Counted from the first letter of the stretch, positions 7,561 through 15,849 are shown. The stretch is DNA of 45,824 nt from Prevotella sp. (GCA_017474845.1 JAFVGS010000050.1:1-45824); one strand, 5' to 3'. Notes: a model not told the origin generated them from the letters alone. Made by a program: numbers and translations.

Positions 7561-8055
7561 ATGGAATCAATTATCACTATCGCAACCGTTTTAACGATGT
7601 ATTTCAACGCCGCTAACGACGTTAACTCTCAGTATTTGTACAACTCAGACCTGGAAGACGGCGTCATCCACAAGATTGAGGTCTATGAGCAAAAGGCCGA
7701 GGGCCAGATGTGCGCCAAGATGGAGTATCGTTACAGCTACGACGAGCAGGGAAGGCTGACCACCCGTGAGGTGATGCGCTGGGACGAGGCCAAGAAGGAC
7801 TGGGTGAACGACTTCCGTCACACCTATAAATATTATAAGAAGGGGTACAACATGGAGACCAGCAAGTGGGATTCTGCCCAGCAGACTTACGACCTGCCGA
7901 TGGAGGTGACGCTCTACCGCGAGGTGGCTCCCAATGTGACATCGGTGAGGACGTTCAAGATGAATGAGGCGAAGAACGACATGTATCTCGTCAACAGCCT
8001 GCTCTGCATGGAGTCATTAGAGCAGATCTGCGACCGTCTGCTGGCTATCTATTAA
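7561..8055 (+). CDS. DUF3836-like secreted protein
   Basis: 164 residues. The N-terminus MESIITIATVLTMYFNAAND is a short hydrophobic segment that could act as a signal. The body has Y-x-Y-D-E-Q-G-R-L repeats of the kind YSYDEQGRLTTREVMRWDEA and KDWVNDFRHTYKYYKKGY, which match the layout of DUF3836 and related beta-hairpin repeats of Bacteroidales (W and Y at regular intervals, D-x-x-G-R turns). The family's function is unknown. It stands alone, with its own -7 box and a terminator behind it. The long reverse frame opposite is a shadow. Confidence 0.65.
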   Translation: MESIITIATVLTMYFNAANDVNSQYLYNSDLEDGVIHKIEVYEQKAEGQMCAKMEYRYSYDEQGRLTTREVMRWDEAKKDWVNDFRHTYKYYKKGYNMETSKWDSAQQTYDLPMEVTLYREVAPNVTSVRTFKMNEAKNDMYLVNSLLCMESLEQICDRLLAIY

Positions 8056-8103
8056 GGCTTTCTTTCTCTCTCTACATATTAAAAACCTTTAAAAGGGTTT
8101 TAG

Positions 8104-8138
8104 AATCCGTAACCGGCGTAGGCTGATTACGGATTTTT
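8104..8138 (+). terminator. Terminator after the DUF3836-like gene
   Basis: Arms AATCCGTAA (8104-8112) and TTACGGATT (8127-8135) enclose a 14-nt loop and lead into TTTTAG. It separates this gene from the next transcription unit. Confidence 0.75.
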
Positions 8139-8141
8139 AGT

Positions 8142-8149
8142 TATCTTTG
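8142..8149 (+). promoter_or_regulatory. Putative -7 element upstream of the DUF3737 gene
   Basis: TATCTTTG lies 25 bases before the start codon and directly after the preceding terminator. No convincing -33 TTTG is present, and the terminator stem occupies that position. Confidence 0.5.
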
Positions 8150-8174
8150 TGGCGATTTTCTCAATACAAATAAC

Positions 8175-9032
8175 ATGGAACTGATTAAAGACAAGACTTT
8201 TGGAGGCGAGCGGCCGCTGTTCGCCACTCACGACCTGAGACTGGAGCGTGTGACGATTACCGACGGAGAGTCGGGCATCAAGCAATGCCGGAATATGGAG
8301 GCATACGACTGCAAGTTCTACGGCAAGTACCCCTGGTGGCACGTCGACGGCGCGAAGATCGACAACTGCTATTTCGCGATGGATTCGCGCTCGGCCATCT
8401 GGTACACGAACGACCTGGTGATGACAAACTCGCGCATCGATGGGCCGAAGTTCTTCCGAGAGATGAAGAACCTGACTCTGGAGAATGTGGAGATTACCGA
8501 TGCCGACGAGACGTTCTGGAAGGTGGACGGCATCCGGATCAAGAACGTGAAGCTGCACGGGGGCACGTATCCGTTTATGTTTTCACAGAATATCTACGTC
8601 GACGGACTGGAAAGCGACTCGAAATACGTGTTCCAATACTGCAAGAACGTGGAGGTGCACAACGCGAAGATCCTGACGAAGGACTCGTTCTGGGAGTGCG
8701 AGAACGTGGAGGTCTACGACTCGGTGCTCGACGGCGAATACTTAGCCTGGCACTCGAAGAACGTGCGGTTAGTGAACTGTCACCTCGCCGGCGAGCAGCT
8801 GCTCTGCTATACGGAGAACCTCGTGTTGGAGAACTGCACCATCGACAAGATGTGCGACCGTATGTTCGAGTATTCGACCGTCGAAGCTGACATCCGCGGA
8901 CATATCGAGAACATCAAAAATCCCACTTCCGGACACATTATCGCCGATTCCATCGGTAGTATTACCATCGACGAGAACGTCCGGCAACCGAACAACTGCG
9001 TGATAGACATAAGAACAAATAAAAAGACATAA
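8175..9032 (+). CDS. DUF3737 right-handed beta-helix protein
   Basis: 285 residues without a signal peptide. Short strands repeat every 20-22 residues (for example KNLTLENVEITDADETFW, KNVEVHNAKILTKDSFWE, ENLVLENCTIDKM), the pattern of a right-handed parallel beta-helix, and the protein matches the DUF3737 family as I know it. These proteins are often adjacent to a MalY/PatB aminotransferase, as here. The molecular role is unknown; enzymes and scaffolds share the fold. The last eight codons (DIRTNKKT) are made from the ACATAAGAACA-type repeat that continues past the stop, so the C-terminus has probably been extended by that repeat. Confidence 0.85.
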   Translation: MELIKDKTFGGERPLFATHDLRLERVTITDGESGIKQCRNMEAYDCKFYGKYPWWHVDGAKIDNCYFAMDSRSAIWYTNDLVMTNSRIDGPKFFREMKNLTLENVEITDADETFWKVDGIRIKNVKLHGGTYPFMFSQNIYVDGLESDSKYVFQYCKNVEVHNAKILTKDSFWECENVEVYDSVLDGEYLAWHSKNVRLVNCHLAGEQLLCYTENLVLENCTIDKMCDRMFEYSTVEADIRGHIENIKNPTSGHIIADSIGSITIDENVRQPNNCVIDIRTNKKT

Positions 9033-9223
9033 TAACAGAATAACATGATTTTTAGACAAAAGAACAGAAAAGAGACATAATAACAGACTAACATATTTTA
9101 GACATAAGGACATAAGAACAAAAGAATTAAAAGCAAATTAAAAACGTACTCATCTAAAAGAAAAATATGTTCTTATGTTCTTCTGTCTAGAAAAAGAAAA
9201 AAACGTTAGTATGTTAGTCTGTC
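9008..9223. repeat. Intergenic block of 7-9 nt period repeats and their inverted copies
   Basis: GACATAATAACAG occurs at 9026 and again at 9074. The run GACATAAGGACATAAGAACA (9101-9120) is matched inverted by TGTTCTTATGTTCTTCTGTC (about 9168-9187) at 18 of 20 positions, and ACAGACTAACATA (9084-9096) by the inverted copy near 9210-9222. The block overlaps the end of the DUF3737 gene and stops 17 bases before the aminotransferase. It may form a large stem. Confidence 0.75.
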
Positions 9224-9239
9224 AAAAAAAAGAGTTAAT

Positions 9240-10487
9240 ATGTATTATTTCGATGAAATCGTAGAAAGACGGGGCACAGGGTGCGTGAAGTGGGATGAGA
9301 GTCCGAGCGACGAGGTCATTCCCCTGTGGGTGGCGGATATGGACTTCAAGGCGGCTCCGGCGATACTGGAGGCCGTGAGGAAGCGGGCTGAGCACGGGGT
9401 GTTCGGCTATACTGTCGTAGAGGAAGACTATTATGTGGCTGTCATCAACTGGTTCCGCCGGCGGCATAACTGGCGGATTCATCGGGAAGAAATCCTCTAT
9501 ACCACAGGCGTCGTGCCGGCGATGTCCGTCGCCATCAAGGCGCTGACGATGCCAGGCGAGAAGGTGCTCATCCTATCACCCGACTACAACTGCTTCTTCT
9601 CCAGCATCCGTAACAACGGCTGCGAAGTGCTGGAAACGGCATTGATTTATAGCAGCGGACTAACACGGACTAACACGGACTATAGAAAGAGTTCTGGAGA
9701 GACTGAAGAAGTCCGAGTCTGTCCGAGTTCTTCCGATGCAAGATTCACTATCGACTGGGGCGACTTCGAGGCGAAGTGCGCGGACGAGAAGACGACGGTG
9801 TTCCTGCTCTGCAACCCGCACAATCCTACGGGACGAGTGTGGACAAAAGAGGAACTGGAACGAATGAATGATATCTGCCTGAAGCACAATGTGAAGGTGG
9901 TGAGCGACGAGATACACTGCGAGCTCATCATGCCCGGATATACATTCCAACCATTTGCTGCCGTCAGCGAGGCGTGCCGGAAGAACAGCGTCATCCTCAA
10001 CTCGCCCTCGAAGTCGTTTAATATCGCCGGTCTGCAAATGGCGAATATCATCTGTTCACAGCCTGAGTGGCGCCACCGTATCGATCGAGCCATCAATATC
10101 AACGAGGTGTGCGACGTGAATCCATTTGGTCCTGTGGCACTCATCGCAGCCTATAACGAAAGCGAGGACTGGATTGACGAACTGAACCAGTATCTTTGGG
10201 GAAATTACACCGTATTGTGCGATTTCATCGGGAAGAACCTGCCTCAGTGGAAGGTCTGTCCTCTTGAAGGAACCTACCTCCCCTGGGTAGATGTCTCGGC
10301 GATGGACATCCCCGTTGAAGAACTCTGCGAACGTCTGCTGCGAGAGGCGAAGGTGTGGATCAACCCAGGTACGATGTACGGCCCAAAATCAGGCAAGGGC
10401 TACGTACGCTTCAACATCGCCACCCAGCGCACCCGACTTATCGAAGCTTTAGAAAGAATCAAGGTATCTTTTTCCCCTCCTGAGTAG
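9240..10487 (+). CDS. MalY/PatB family PLP-dependent C-S lyase or aminotransferase
   Basis: 415 residues, fold type I PLP enzyme. Motifs are WVADMDFKAAPAI near the N-terminus, LLCNPHNPTGRVW (substrate and PLP contacts), VVSDEIHCELI (Asp that holds the pyridine nitrogen) and SPSKSFNIAGLQ, in which Lys258 is the PLP Schiff-base lysine. This is the MalY/PatB group, typically cystathionine beta-lyases acting on C-S bonds. Family members are about 385-395 residues; the excess is explained by about 26 residues between 138 and 165 (LTRTNTDYRKSSGETEE and following) encoded by an inverted repeat. The C-terminus (FSPPE) comes from a further hairpin element. Cytoplasmic; downstream partner of the DUF3737 gene. 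Confidence 0.9.
   Translation: MYYFDEIVERRGTGCVKWDESPSDEVIPLWVADMDFKAAPAILEAVRKRAEHGVFGYTVVEEDYYVAVINWFRRRHNWRIHREEILYTTGVVPAMSVAIKALTMPGEKVLILSPDYNCFFSSIRNNGCEVLETALIYSSGLTRTNTDYRKSSGETEEVRVCPSSSDARFTIDWGDFEAKCADEKTTVFLLCNPHNPTGRVWTKEELERMNDICLKHNVKVVSDEIHCELIMPGYTFQPFAAVSEACRKNSVILNSPSKSFNIAGLQMANIICSQPEWRHRIDRAININEVCDVNPFGPVALIAAYNESEDWIDELNQYLWGNYTVLCDFIGKNLPQWKVCPLEGTYLPWVDVSAMDIPVEELCERLLREAKVWINPGTMYGPKSGKGYVRFNIATQRTRLIEALERIKVSFSPPE
9656..9735 (+). repeat. In-frame inverted repeat inside the aminotransferase gene
   Basis: Arm 9656-9681 (a CGGACTAACA unit with a 10-base period) pairs with 9710-9735 at 20 of 26 positions, with a 28-nt loop. It encodes a hydrophilic insert between two conserved parts of the MalY fold and leaves the frame open. 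Confidence 0.8.
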
Positions 10488-10493
10488 GGGGAG
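10471..10493. terminator. Hairpin between convergent genes
   Basis: CCCCT (10474-10478) pairs with AGGGG (10486-10490), extended by wobble and A-T pairs and flanked by T-rich and A-rich ends, between the aminotransferase and the reverse GH43 gene. The aminotransferase stop (10485-10487) lies inside it. The CCCCTCCT core is shared with the palindrome at 4426. Confidence 0.6.
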
Positions 10494-10504
10494 AAATGAA
10501 TACC

Positions 10505-12541
10505 TTAGTTAATCAGGAAAAACTTCGTCAGGCCGTTGTAGGTGGCCTTGATGGTGGCGCGACCCTCGACGATGGGGCTGATCTCGAATTTCACCGATGG
10601 ATTGCTGGAAGTTGCCGTGAGTTTGGAACCTGCGGCGAGCTTGCCGTACACCTGATAGCGCGTCTGATCCGTGTAGCCGTTGAGATTGGTGAAACGGATG
10701 GGCGTCGTTGGAATCACGAGCTGAGTACCGTCGGCACAGATCTCCACCGTCGGAACGACGGGCGCCTCAAAGGCGGCATCACCCTTCGAGAAGCCGATAC
10801 CGTGCAGGTTGAAGAGCCCCTGCGGACGCTGCTGACCACGAGGACCACCCCAGCGCGGACGCTCAGGAACCTTCACATCAGGACCGTCGGTCACGAGGTA
10901 AATGGCGTGTTTGCCAGTCAGCCCTTCGATGGCGGGCACAGCCTGCTGATACATCATCGCAGCCTTAGGCGCATCGGCGGGAATATCAAAAACAGCGATT
11001 TCATCGCCCTTCCAGGGGTCATCAAGACGTACGTGGATCTTAAAGGCCCCGTGTCCGCCAGAGCTCAGATTGAGGTTCAGCATCGTGTTGTCGCCAGCCT
11101 TCGTTCCCTCGAAAGCCTTCAGTCCCTTCGTGTCCTGAGCAAGACCACCGAAGCCGAAATACTTAAAACCTACGATTCCACCGTTGGTAATGCCCACGAG
11201 ATCCATCGAGTTGTTCCAGACGTCATGATTGTCCTGCATCCACTCGTTGCTGTTCGTGCCGCCCGTCATGAAGCAGGCGAGACCGGCACTATAATAAGAA
11301 TAAGGTGGGAGACCGAAGATCTGGAAACCCTCGGAGGTTACCTCAGCACCTGTATAGGTGTTGCCGTCGGAGGCAGCAGCCGTCCACTCGTTATTGGCAG
11401 CATAGGGGTCGTAGCCGGTGATCTTCACCACACCACCCTTGGCGACGGGTTTCTTGTCCCACGTGATCTTCACGGGAGCCACCATCGGCTGACGGGCGAA
11501 GCCGAAACCACGCGGCGGACGATGATAGAACACATACCACTGACCGTTGATCTCCTGCAGTGAACCGTGCGTGTTGTGGCCTGCGTTGGTGGTGATGAGC
11601 TGTGAACCGTCTTCACCAAGCACCACACCACGGGAGTCTACCAGCACACCACCTGAGCGCCAAGGGCCTAAGGGCGAATCGCCGAAGGCATAGCGCAGGG
11701 CGGAGTTGGTGTTGCCTAATCCGTATTCCTTGCCACTATAGCCAGAGAACACCATCACGTACTTGTTACCCACCTGACGGATGCTCGAGGCCTCGAAGAA
11801 GTTGAAGTCGAGCGGATTCTGTCCCTGATAGAGGGCCTTGTACTCGCTACCTTCCTTATCGAGCAGCCGGCCGTCGGCACTGCTTGCGGGAATGAAGGGA
11901 TCGATGAGTTCGGTTCCCGGACGCTGGGAGTACATCGTGTTCTGGTCGAGCTCACAGGCCGTAGAGTGCTGGAAGCCGTAGAAGACGTAAGCACGGAAAC
12001 CTTTATCGTAGTCGGGATCCTTCTTATTGGTGATTTCCTCGATGAAAACGGAGGGATCGAAGTCGATGAGCGAGCCAGGCACACACTGACGGCCGTCTTC
12101 CGTGAGGTTGATGGGCGTGAAGGGACCATCTGGACGGTCGCTTTTGCAGACCATCGCCACACGACGCCAGCCACGAGAATGGGGATAGAGATAATAGGTC
12201 TTCTTGCCTGTGGCTTTGTCTTTCACCTCCACGAGGTCAGGCGCAAACATCGTGTCCCACTGACCGTCGACATACCAGGTGAAGATGGGGCCTTCGTCGC
12301 GCCACTGGGTGAGATCCTCGACGGGAGCAGACCACATACGGATATCACTACCACAATAGGCGGTATAGTTCGTATCGTGCGAGCCGATGATGTAGGCACG
12401 CAGCTTGCCGGGATTGTCGGGATCCTCGAAGACACGGGGTTCACCGTCGGGCACATGCTCCCACAAAGGCAGATACGGATTCTGGGCACTGACACTCAAC
12501 GCAGCGCACACTAAGAAAGAGAAAACGAATAATCTTTTCAT
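10505..12541 (-). CDS. Glycoside hydrolase family 43 protein with C-terminal CBM6-like region
   Basis: 678 residues from ATG 12541 (MKRLFVFSFLVCAALSVSAQ, a clear signal peptide); a longer frame to 12574 lacks signal logic. The five-bladed propeller of GH43 covers about residues 22-370: PDGEPRVFEDP supplies the candidate base Asp, IDFDPSVFIEE the modulating Asp, and FEASSIRQVGNKYVMVFSG the acid Glu. A CBM6-like beta-sandwich follows (about 400-590), interrupted by an Arg/Pro/Gly-rich loop (PERPRWGGPRGQQRPQ), and a short Ig-like domain ends the protein. It probably trims arabinose, xylose or galactose units from plant polysaccharide outside the cytoplasm; the exact substrate cannot be told. It is divergent from the GH28-GH43 gene. 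Confidence 0.85.
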   Translation of the reverse strand: MKRLFVFSFLVCAALSVSAQNPYLPLWEHVPDGEPRVFEDPDNPGKLRAYIIGSHDTNYTAYCGSDIRMWSAPVEDLTQWRDEGPIFTWYVDGQWDTMFAPDLVEVKDKATGKKTYYLYPHSRGWRRVAMVCKSDRPDGPFTPINLTEDGRQCVPGSLIDFDPSVFIEEITNKKDPDYDKGFRAYVFYGFQHSTACELDQNTMYSQRPGTELIDPFIPASSADGRLLDKEGSEYKALYQGQNPLDFNFFEASSIRQVGNKYVMVFSGYSGKEYGLGNTNSALRYAFGDSPLGPWRSGGVLVDSRGVVLGEDGSQLITTNAGHNTHGSLQEINGQWYVFYHRPPRGFGFARQPMVAPVKITWDKKPVAKGGVVKITGYDPYAANNEWTAAASDGNTYTGAEVTSEGFQIFGLPPYSYYSAGLACFMTGGTNSNEWMQDNHDVWNNSMDLVGITNGGIVGFKYFGFGGLAQDTKGLKAFEGTKAGDNTMLNLNLSSGGHGAFKIHVRLDDPWKGDEIAVFDIPADAPKAAMMYQQAVPAIEGLTGKHAIYLVTDGPDVKVPERPRWGGPRGQQRPQGLFNLHGIGFSKGDAAFEAPVVPTVEICADGTQLVIPTTPIRFTNLNGYTDQTRYQVYGKLAAGSKLTATSSNPSVKFEISPIVEGRATIKATYNGLTKFFLIN

Positions 12542-12575
12542 ACATTTAGTCTTTAGTTGAAATTGAATTGCCACG

Positions 12576-12583
12576 CAAAATTA
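12576..12583 (-). promoter_or_regulatory. -7 element of the GH43 gene
   Basis: Reverse-strand TAATTTTG lies 34 bases before the start codon. No TTTG stands at the -33 position. Confidence 0.5.
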
Positions 12584-12625
12584 AAAAAATTCTGGAACAT
12601 ATAAGGCTATTTGTGGATAAATTCG

Positions 12626-12633
12626 TATCTTTG
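12626..12633 (+). promoter_or_regulatory. -7 element of the GH28-GH43 fusion gene
   Basis: TATCTTTG lies 46 bases before the chosen ATG at 12680. The -33 position lacks TTTG, as at the divergent promoter, which would fit control by an activator. Confidence 0.5.
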
Positions 12634-12679
12634 CAACAACAAAGAAAAAATCTGTTACATCATAAAAGATTGGAATAAC

Positions 12680-15622
12680 ATGAACCTGAAGAAATCCATC
12701 CTTGGCGCCATCGTGCTTTTGGGATCCCTTCCCTTGCAGGCCGCCGACTATAACATCCTTGACTTCGGTGCCAAAGCCGACACCACCGTACTCTCGACCA
12801 CAGCCCTGCAGCGCGCCATCGACTGCTGCTCGGAGGCTGGAGGCGGAAGAGTCGTCATCCCCACAGGTAACTACAAGACCGGCTCTCTCATCCTGAAGTC
12901 GAACGTACATCTTTATATAGAACAGGGAGCGACGCTCTACGGAAGTACTGACATCAGGGATTATCTGCCGATGAAATCGGACTATGTGTCGCTCCGCACC
13001 CAGACTACCACCATCCAACTGATCTATGCCGACAAAGTGCACAACGTGGTCATCGACGGCACAGGCACCATCGACGGACAAGGACGGGCCTTCGTCAAAA
13101 AGACCTGGAACGACGAGGGCATCACCCGTCCGCACCTGATACGTTTCATACAGAGCAGCGACATCACCATCCGGAATATCACCCTTCGCAACAGCGGCTG
13201 CTGGATGCAGCACTATCTGGCCTGCGACCGGCTGCACATCGATGGAATCAAGGTTTTCAACCGCAATAACTACAATAACGACGGTCTCGACCTCGATGGT
13301 TGTCACGATGTCATCGTGAGAGGAATGATGTCTGACAGCGACGACGACGGCATCACGCTGAAGTCCACTTCGCCCCGTCTCTGCGAGAACATCCGCATCT
13401 CAGACTGTGTAGTGAGCAGTCACTGTAATGCTGTGAAACTTGGTACGGAGACCAACGGTGGCTTCCGCAACATCAACATCAGCGGCATCGTGGTGAAGCC
13501 GAGCAGCGACCAGCGGGAGAAGTTCTTCGGACAGTGGATCGGTTCGTCGGCCATCTCGTTAGAGATCGTTGATGGCGGCACGATGGAGAACATCAACGTT
13601 TCCGATTTCACCGTTGAGGACACAGAGTCGCCCATCTTCATCCGTCTGGGCAATCGCGGACGAGGCTATCAACTGAGAGACAAAGGAACTGCGTTGAGCG
13701 GCAAAGGCAATGAAGACACCATTACCGAACTGATTCCCATCGATCATGTGGGCACCATCGACGGCATACGCCTTCATCATATTCAGATCCACCATGCAGG
13801 ACAGACGGGCTGTTCCATCACAGGTCTGCCCGGACATCCTGTGCGCAACGTGTTCCTCTCCGACATCACCTTCCATCACAAGGGCGGCGTGAAGGCCAGC
13901 GAACTGGCGGAAATTGCCGATTCCATCGCCAATGAGAAAGAGAAATCCTATCCTGAAGCCACGATGTGGGGCAACCTGCCTGCCAAGGGTTTCTTCGTGC
14001 GTCACGCCCGTAATGTACAGTTCTCCAACATCGAGATACTCACCGATGAACCCGATGCCCGTCCTGACTTCGTGCAGACAGACACCGAGGGCTGGGGAGA
14101 CCAGGGCGACGGCACCTATCTGAACCCCGTACTCAATGCCGACTTCTCCGATCCCGACGTCATCCGCGCGGACAAGAAGTACTATATGGTGGTCTCAGAC
14201 TTCCATTTCATCGGCATGCAGGTGCTTGAAAGCGACGATATGGTGAACTGGCGCTATATCTGTCAGGTCTATCGCCGCTTCGATGAGCCGGGCTGGGACA
14301 GCAACCAGCACTATGCCGGTGGATCATGGGCACCAACCATCCGCTATCACAACGGACTCTACTACATCTTCTTCTGTACTCCTGAGGAAGGTCTTTATAT
14401 GACTACCGCCAAAGACCCGCGAGGCCCGTGGGCCCCACTCCATCTCGTGCAACGGGTGGAGAAATGGGAAGATCCCTGTCCCTTCTGGGATGAGGACGGT
14501 CAGGCATATTTGGGTCGGAGCCGTCATGGGGCAGGTCCCATCATCGTCCATAAGATGTCTCCCGACGGTAAGACGCTGCTCGACGAGGGTGTGACCGTCT
14601 ATGAGGGTCCCATCGCAGAAGGCACGAAATGGCTCAAGCGCAACGGATGGTACTATCTCATCATCCCAGAGGGAGGCGTAGGCACAGGCTGGCAGACAGT
14701 GCTCCGTTCACGCAACATCTATGGCCCATACCAACGGAAGATTGTGCTTGAACAAGGTTCCACCAAGATTAACGGGCCTCACCAAGGGGCTTTGGTCGAT
14801 GCACCAGACGGCAGTTGGTGGTTCTATCACTTCCAGGAGACGCCCGTTCTGGGACGTGTAGTCCATCTGCAACCCGTCCGCTGGCAGGATGACTGGCCAC
14901 TGATGGGTGTCGATCTCGACGGCAACGGCATCGGCGAACCCGTTAAGCGATGGGGGATGCCTATTATAGAGGAAAGTGGAAAGTGGAAAGAGGAAAGAGA
15001 AAACCAGGCAAGCAATTCAAACGGGAGCCCAAACATTTCCTCCGATTTCATCGATGAATTTTCCCTTGCTCAAGACAAATCTCCTTCCATTTTCCTCTCT
15101 CCTCTTTCATCCAAACTCCATCCCGCCTGGCAATGGAACCACAATCCAGACGACGCTCATTGGAGTCTGACAAAACGGAAAGGCTTCCTTACCATCGACG
15201 CCCAGCCTGCCGATAGTCTGAAGGCCTGCCGGAATATGCTCACGCAGAAAGTTGTGGGCTATCTGAGTAAGAGCACAACAATCGTCGAGGCCAAAGGCGA
15301 CTGCTACGCCGGTCTTTGCTGTACGGGCAAGCTCTTTACGGGCATCGGTCTCTGCAAAAAGGGCGTATTCATCGAACAAAACGGCCAACGCAGACTCATC
15401 AAGTCCGGCTCCTTCCCCCGTCTCTACCTGAAGGTCATCAACGACAACCAACAAAATCGCCACCAATACTTCTACAGCATTGATGGCGAGTCCTACCTTC
15501 CAGCCTGCGATCCCTTCCCCCTACGTGCTGGCTACTGGAAAGGCATCCGCGTCGGCCTCTTCTGTTACGGTCCCGATGGAATGGCGCAATTTGACTCCTT
15601 TAGGCAGTGCGTGCTGAGATAA
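12680..15622 (+). CDS. GH28-GH43 fusion enzyme, pectin degradation
   Basis: 980 residues from ATG 12680 (MNLKKSILGAIVLLGSLPLQAAD, signal peptide). Residues about 25-460 are a GH28 beta-helix (polygalacturonase type) with NNDGLDLDGC near 199, SDDDGITLK near 221 and SSHCNAVKLGTE near 248; these take the places of NTD, DD, GHG and RIK, a variant common in Bacteroidota relatives. After a short linker, residues about 480-760 are GH43: DFSDPDV (base), EDPCPFWDEDG (modulator) and EGPIAEGTKW (acid). The rest (about 815-980) is a concanavalin-like domain of the beta-xylosidase C-terminal type. Both active sites look intact. It probably cuts a galacturonan backbone and trims side chains outside the cell. 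Residues about 765-813 contain a repeat-derived insert. Confidence 0.88.
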   Translation: MNLKKSILGAIVLLGSLPLQAADYNILDFGAKADTTVLSTTALQRAIDCCSEAGGGRVVIPTGNYKTGSLILKSNVHLYIEQGATLYGSTDIRDYLPMKSDYVSLRTQTTTIQLIYADKVHNVVIDGTGTIDGQGRAFVKKTWNDEGITRPHLIRFIQSSDITIRNITLRNSGCWMQHYLACDRLHIDGIKVFNRNNYNNDGLDLDGCHDVIVRGMMSDSDDDGITLKSTSPRLCENIRISDCVVSSHCNAVKLGTETNGGFRNINISGIVVKPSSDQREKFFGQWIGSSAISLEIVDGGTMENINVSDFTVEDTESPIFIRLGNRGRGYQLRDKGTALSGKGNEDTITELIPIDHVGTIDGIRLHHIQIHHAGQTGCSITGLPGHPVRNVFLSDITFHHKGGVKASELAEIADSIANEKEKSYPEATMWGNLPAKGFFVRHARNVQFSNIEILTDEPDARPDFVQTDTEGWGDQGDGTYLNPVLNADFSDPDVIRADKKYYMVVSDFHFIGMQVLESDDMVNWRYICQVYRRFDEPGWDSNQHYAGGSWAPTIRYHNGLYYIFFCTPEEGLYMTTAKDPRGPWAPLHLVQRVEKWEDPCPFWDEDGQAYLGRSRHGAGPIIVHKMSPDGKTLLDEGVTVYEGPIAEGTKWLKRNGWYYLIIPEGGVGTGWQTVLRSRNIYGPYQRKIVLEQGSTKINGPHQGALVDAPDGSWWFYHFQETPVLGRVVHLQPVRWQDDWPLMGVDLDGNGIGEPVKRWGMPIIEESGKWKEERENQASNSNGSPNISSDFIDEFSLAQDKSPSIFLSPLSSKLHPAWQWNHNPDDAHWSLTKRKGFLTIDAQPADSLKACRNMLTQKVVGYLSKSTTIVEAKGDCYAGLCCTGKLFTGIGLCKKGVFIEQNGQRRLIKSGSFPRLYLKVINDNQQNRHQYFYSIDGESYLPACDPFPLRAGYWKGIRVGLFCYGPDGMAQFDSFRQCVLR
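14969..15110 (+). repeat. In-frame heptad run and inverted partner in the fusion gene
   Basis: From about 14974 the unit GGAAAGT/GGAAAGA repeats four times with a period of 7. Some 70 bases later TTTTCCTCTCTCCTCTTTC (15088-15106) is its approximate inverted copy. The segment encodes a hydrophilic stretch (ESGKWKEEREN to SPLSSK) at the junction between GH43 and the C-terminal domain. Confidence 0.7.
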
Positions 15623-15666
15623 AAGGAACACAATCCAAGCTTTTTTACGTCGGCGGCAGCAAATTT

Positions 15667-15699
15667 TTCACTTTTCACTCTTCACTTTTCACTTTTTTT
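15667..15699. repeat. Heptad repeat TTTTCAC upstream of tRNA-Arg
   Basis: Four units of TTTTCAC (one as TCTTCAC) with an exact 7-base period end in a T run just before the -7 box of the tRNA gene. The T run may also end transcription of the fusion gene. Confidence 0.8.
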
Positions 15700-15702
15700 T
15701 CG

Positions 15703-15710
15703 TACCTTTG
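15703..15710 (+). promoter_or_regulatory. -7 element of tRNA-Arg
   Basis: TACCTTTG lies 38 bases before the mature tRNA 5' end, so the precursor has a leader of about 30 nt that contains the arm GTGCCTGC. Confidence 0.6.
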
Positions 15711-15723
15711 CACCCGAAAAGAC

Positions 15724-15849
15724 GTGCCTGCTATTTAAGGACCCACGCGCCCTGATAGTTAAATGGATATAACAAGGCTCTCCTAAAGCTTAGTTCCGAG
15801 TTCGATTCTCGGTCGGGGTACCAGGTTTAAAAGTGGGGGTTGCAGGCAC
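15724..15849 (+). other. Complementary 8-mers flanking tRNA-Arg
   Basis: GTGCCTGC (15724-15731) in the leader is perfectly complementary to GCAGGCAC (15842-15849) in the trailer, 17-18 bases outside each end of the tRNA. In the precursor they could close a stem around the tRNA. Confidence 0.6.
15749..15823 (+). tRNA. tRNA-Arg (anticodon CCU)
   Basis: A cloverleaf was folded by eye: acceptor GCCCTGA with TCGGGGT (two G-U pairs), D stem GTT/AAC, anticodon stem AGGCT/AGCTT with loop CTCCTAA, variable loop AGTT, and T stem CCGAG/CTCGG with loop TTCGATT. The anticodon CCT reads AGG (Arg). Discriminator A and an encoded CCA end the gene at 15823. Confidence 0.95.

Noticed and set aside
10496-11563. 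355-residue frame opposite the GH43 gene
   Set aside because: The reverse GH43 frame has a signal peptide and all catalytic motifs; the forward frame has none and begins inside a terminator.
10505-15622. A classical polysaccharide utilisation locus with SusC/SusD
   Set aside because: No SusC or SusD homologue, hybrid two-component sensor or SusR-type regulator lies in the window; the pectin genes are scattered.
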